In this document: piece after piece, positions 61,790 to 64,000 of the stretch
How positions within the stretch are numbered: the stretch's first letter is position 1
Layout of the letters: each line of letters begins with the position of its first letter
Origin: Lachnospiraceae bacterium
GTDB taxonomy: Bacteria > Bacillota > Clostridia > Lachnospirales > Lachnospiraceae
DNA: 64,000 nucleotides
Reading direction: 5' to 3'
Assembly: GCA_017431345.1 (NCBI GenBank)
Contig: JAFRLH010000078.1
Coordinates: 19,721-83,720, forward strand
Notes under the pieces: model-generated
Seen by the model: the letters and a program-made list of their open reading frames with translations, nothing else
Databases searched by the model: none
What the model was told of the DNA's origin: nothing
Program-made: the position numbers and the translations under genes

Positions 61790-64000
61790 ATGACTTATGA
61801 AATTGTGATCACCGGGGCCGTCCAGGGAGTCGGCTACCGGCCGTTTGTCGCGCGGCTTGCGGAGGAAATGAATCTGACAGGAGAGGTCCGGAACGAAGGA
61901 GGCTTCGTCCGGATCCTGGTTTCCGACGGCCCGCAGGACGAGGACGAAAGCCCGGCGCTTGCCTTCGCGCAGCGCCTGCAGGAGGAGGCGCCGGAAGGCG
62001 CGATGGTTCTGAAGGTGGATGTTACCTGGACGCAGGACCGCTCCTTTGACCGCTTTACCATCGTGGAGAGCGCGGAAGCGGATCCCGGCGATCTTGCGGT
62101 CTTTCCGCCGGATATCGGGGTCTGCAGCGTCTGCGGCGCGCAGATGGCTGACCCGAAGGACCGGCGTTTTCGCTATCCTCTGATCAGCTGTGCCTCCTGC
62201 GGACCGAGGTGGAGCATTCTGCGCCGTCTTCCGTACGACCGGGACACAACGACGATGGACCGCTTTGAGATGTGCGAGGACTGCCGGACCGAATACACCG
62301 GACGGCTGGATCCGCTGGACCGGCGGCGCCACGCCCAGACGATCTCGTGCCACGACTGCGGACCGCAGATGATCCTGCGGCTGCCCGGTGCGGAGAAGGA
62401 ACTGCGGGGTGAAGAAGGCTTTGCACAGGCGGTCCGGATCCTTGACGAGGGCGGGATCCTGATGCTGAAGGGCGTCGGCGGCTATCAGCTGCTGGCGAGC
62501 CCGTTCCGGGAAGAGACGGCCGCGCGCCTGCGCAGGCTGAAGGGCCGGGACAAAAAGCCGTTCGCGATCCTGTTTCCGGATGTGGACGCAGTCCGGCGCA
62601 GCTGCAGAGTATCCGCTAAGGAAGAGGAGATTTTAAAGAGCAGTGCGCGCCCCATCATTCTTCTGGAAAAAGATGGAGCTGCCGCGTCTTATGACGGCCG
62701 GGCATTCGCGGACAATGTCTGCGGAATCAGCCGGTATCTCGGCGCGTTTCTGCCGGCAGCAGGCATCCACACGCTGCTGACGCAGGCGTGCGGTCCGCTG
62801 ATTGCGACCAGTGCCAATATTTCCGATCAGCCGATTCCGATCCGGGACGAGGACGCCTTCCGGTTTGTGTCTCCGGACGGCACGGACCGCCCGGACGCGG
62901 TCTATTACCATGTAAGACAGATTTTGCGCCCGCTTGATGACTCGGTCGCCGCGGTGCAGGGCAGCAGAGTTTCCCTGATCCGACGGAGCCGCGGCTATGT
63001 CCCGCTTCCCGTCTTCACGGAGCACCCGGGGGCGGACCTGTGTGTTCTGGCGGCCGGTGCGGACTTAAAGAGCAGCTTCTGTGTTCAGAAGAGGGACCGC
63101 GTGATCCTGTCCCAGTATCTGGGAGACCTGGAGCACTATGAGGTGCAGCGCAATTACCGCGCAGCGCTTGCTGACCTGCTGCAGGTGTTTCACGCCGTGC
63201 CGCAGGCGGTGGTGTGCGATCTGCATCCCGGCTACTTCTCCGGTAAACTCGCGCAGGAATATGCCGATCAGAACGGGCTGCTGCTTGTGAAGGTACAGCA
63301 TCACATTGCGCATGTTGCCTCCGTGATGGCGGAGCACAGGCTGAACGGCTGCATCGGCATCGCGCTGGACGGCACCGGGTACGGCACGGACGGGACGCTC
63401 TGGGGTGGAGAGATCTTTTTTGACGACGGAAAAGAATTTGCGCGCATGGGATTTCTCGAGCCTGTGCTTCTGCTGGGAGCGGACGAAGCAGCCCGCAACG
63501 CGCAGCTGACTTATCAGTGCTGCCGCGCGGCTGCGGGGCTTCCGGTCGAAGATCCGCTCATCGAGGCGGCACTGAAGAACAGAGTCAACACGATCCCGAG
63601 TTCGAGTGCGGGCAGGCTGTTTGACGCTGTCAGCGCGCTGCTGGGAATCAGTTCCTACAATACTTATGAAGCGGAGTGTGCGATCGCACTGGAGAACGCG
63701 GCGGCGGCCGCGCAGCGGGACCCGGAGGCCTTCCGGGCAGCGGAAGACGCGGTCCGGTCATATTTTGCCGGAATCGTCGAAGTCCGGGACGGGCACTTCA
63801 TCATTTCGCAGACCGGCATGATCCGCGCTTTGCTTGCCATGCTTGAGGACGGCGTATCGAAGGAGACGGCGGCGCTTTCGTTCCACCTCGCGCTCGCGGG
63901 GGCACTGTACGACGTCGTGCGGATGATCCACACTCTGACCGGGGAGAAGCGCGTGTGTCTCTCCGGCGGCGTGTTTGCCAACCGGATCCTGTGTGAGCAC
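61790..64000 (+). CDS. hypF: Carbamoyltransferase HypF, 3' end outside window
   Basis: From ATG 61790 the frame runs open for 737 codons to the window edge. An acylphosphatase domain comes first (ITGAVQGVGYRPFVARLA). Two zinc fingers follow (CSVCGAQM...CASCGPR and CEDCRTEY...CHDCGP), then a YrdC/Sua5-like domain (GGILMLKGVGGYQLL...IATSANISDQPI). The last part is the Kae1-like carbamoyltransferase domain (VQHHIAHVASVMAEH, ALDGTGYGTDG, VCLSGGVFANRIL). HypF makes the cyanide ligands of [NiFe]-hydrogenase from carbamoyl phosphate together with HypE. Its presence implies a [NiFe]-hydrogenase elsewhere in the genome. Confidence 0.95.
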   Translation, partial: MTYEIVITGAVQGVGYRPFVARLAEEMNLTGEVRNEGGFVRILVSDGPQDEDESPALAFAQRLQEEAPEGAMVLKVDVTWTQDRSFDRFTIVESAEADPGDLAVFPPDIGVCSVCGAQMADPKDRRFRYPLISCASCGPRWSILRRLPYDRDTTTMDRFEMCEDCRTEYTGRLDPLDRRRHAQTISCHDCGPQMILRLPGAEKELRGEEGFAQAVRILDEGGILMLKGVGGYQLLASPFREETAARLRRLKGRDKKPFAILFPDVDAVRRSCRVSAKEEEILKSSARPIILLEKDGAAASYDGRAFADNVCGISRYLGAFLPAAGIHTLLTQACGPLIATSANISDQPIPIRDEDAFRFVSPDGTDRPDAVYYHVRQILRPLDDSVAAVQGSRVSLIRRSRGYVPLPVFTEHPGADLCVLAAGADLKSSFCVQKRDRVILSQYLGDLEHYEVQRNYRAALADLLQVFHAVPQAVVCDLHPGYFSGKLAQEYADQNGLLLVKVQHHIAHVASVMAEHRLNGCIGIALDGTGYGTDGTLWGGEIFFDDGKEFARMGFLEPVLLLGADEAARNAQLTYQCCRAAAGLPVEDPLIEAALKNRVNTIPSSSAGRLFDAVSALLGISSYNTYEAECAIALENAAAAAQRDPEAFRAAEDAVRSYFAGIVEVRDGHFIISQTGMIRALLAMLEDGVSKETAALSFHLALAGALYDVVRMIHTLTGEKRVCLSGGVFANRILCEH

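Overview
The window looks like a chromosome segment of a Gram-positive anaerobe of the Clostridia, probably Lachnospiraceae or a close relative. The signs are a lepA-hemW pair, yifB/comM beside dprA, a DUF1292 gene, AAGGAGG-type ribosome binding sites and a GC-rich host codon style. The host flanks are about 1-13971 and 54333-64000. The left flank carries a 5'-truncated gene, a large secreted protein, a class I-type aspartate aminotransferase, a zinc-ribbon membrane protein, lepA, hemW, a DUF3298-like secreted protein, a GH25 muramidase and the first part of yifB. The right flank carries the last part of yifB, dprA, an alpha/beta-hydrolase, a run of GNAT acetyltransferases (one fused to NUDIX), DUF1292 and the start of hypF.

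Between the two yifB pieces lies a 40,356-bp Tn7-like transposon (13972-54327). The boundaries can be read to the base. GAGCA is duplicated on both sides, both ends start TG and carry CAGTTRATYATGTC ten bases in, and removing the element plus one GAGCA restores the conserved YifB stretch RYQSKISGP. The transposition core sits in the middle: tnsA, tnsB (DDE), tnsC and two different TniQ/TnsD-family genes. The second TniQ ends in four tandem repeats of about 53 residues.

Immediately upstream of tnsA is the most unusual part. A second copy of the tnsA leader RNA (a hairpin, then an intrinsic terminator) precedes a short TnsB homologue that has lost two of its three catalytic acidic residues. That gene is followed by a ClpX-like AAA+ unfoldase with an intact ATPase centre. 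Because ClpX takes apart Mu transpososomes and stimulates a CRISPR-associated Tn7-like system, this pair may be a built-in control or disassembly module. That function is inference.

Cargo lies on both sides of the core. Left cargo (14-29 kb) includes a truncated WYL regulator, a restriction-modification-like operon (two T5orf172/GIY-YIG proteins, two N6-methyltransferase-like proteins, a helicase), a sigma-like factor, a MerR regulator with paired operators, a serine resolvase, a CHAP-type protein and an XRE-type regulator. Right cargo (40.6-53.4 kb) is a biosynthetic cluster: an acyl-AMP ligase, a two-module NRPS ending in a reductase (C-A-T-C-A-T-R) and a free acyl carrier protein. The expected product is an N-acyl dipeptide aldehyde or a derivative, with a proline-like code in module 2. 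An M13 lipoprotein metallopeptidase follows.

The two ends differ strongly. The yifB-5' end has nine end-motif copies, mostly spaced 23 bp. The other end has two copies plus an AT-rich array with a 22-bp period that should be intrinsically curved. Product names come from motif recognition by eye. No database search, fold prediction or composition calculation was run.
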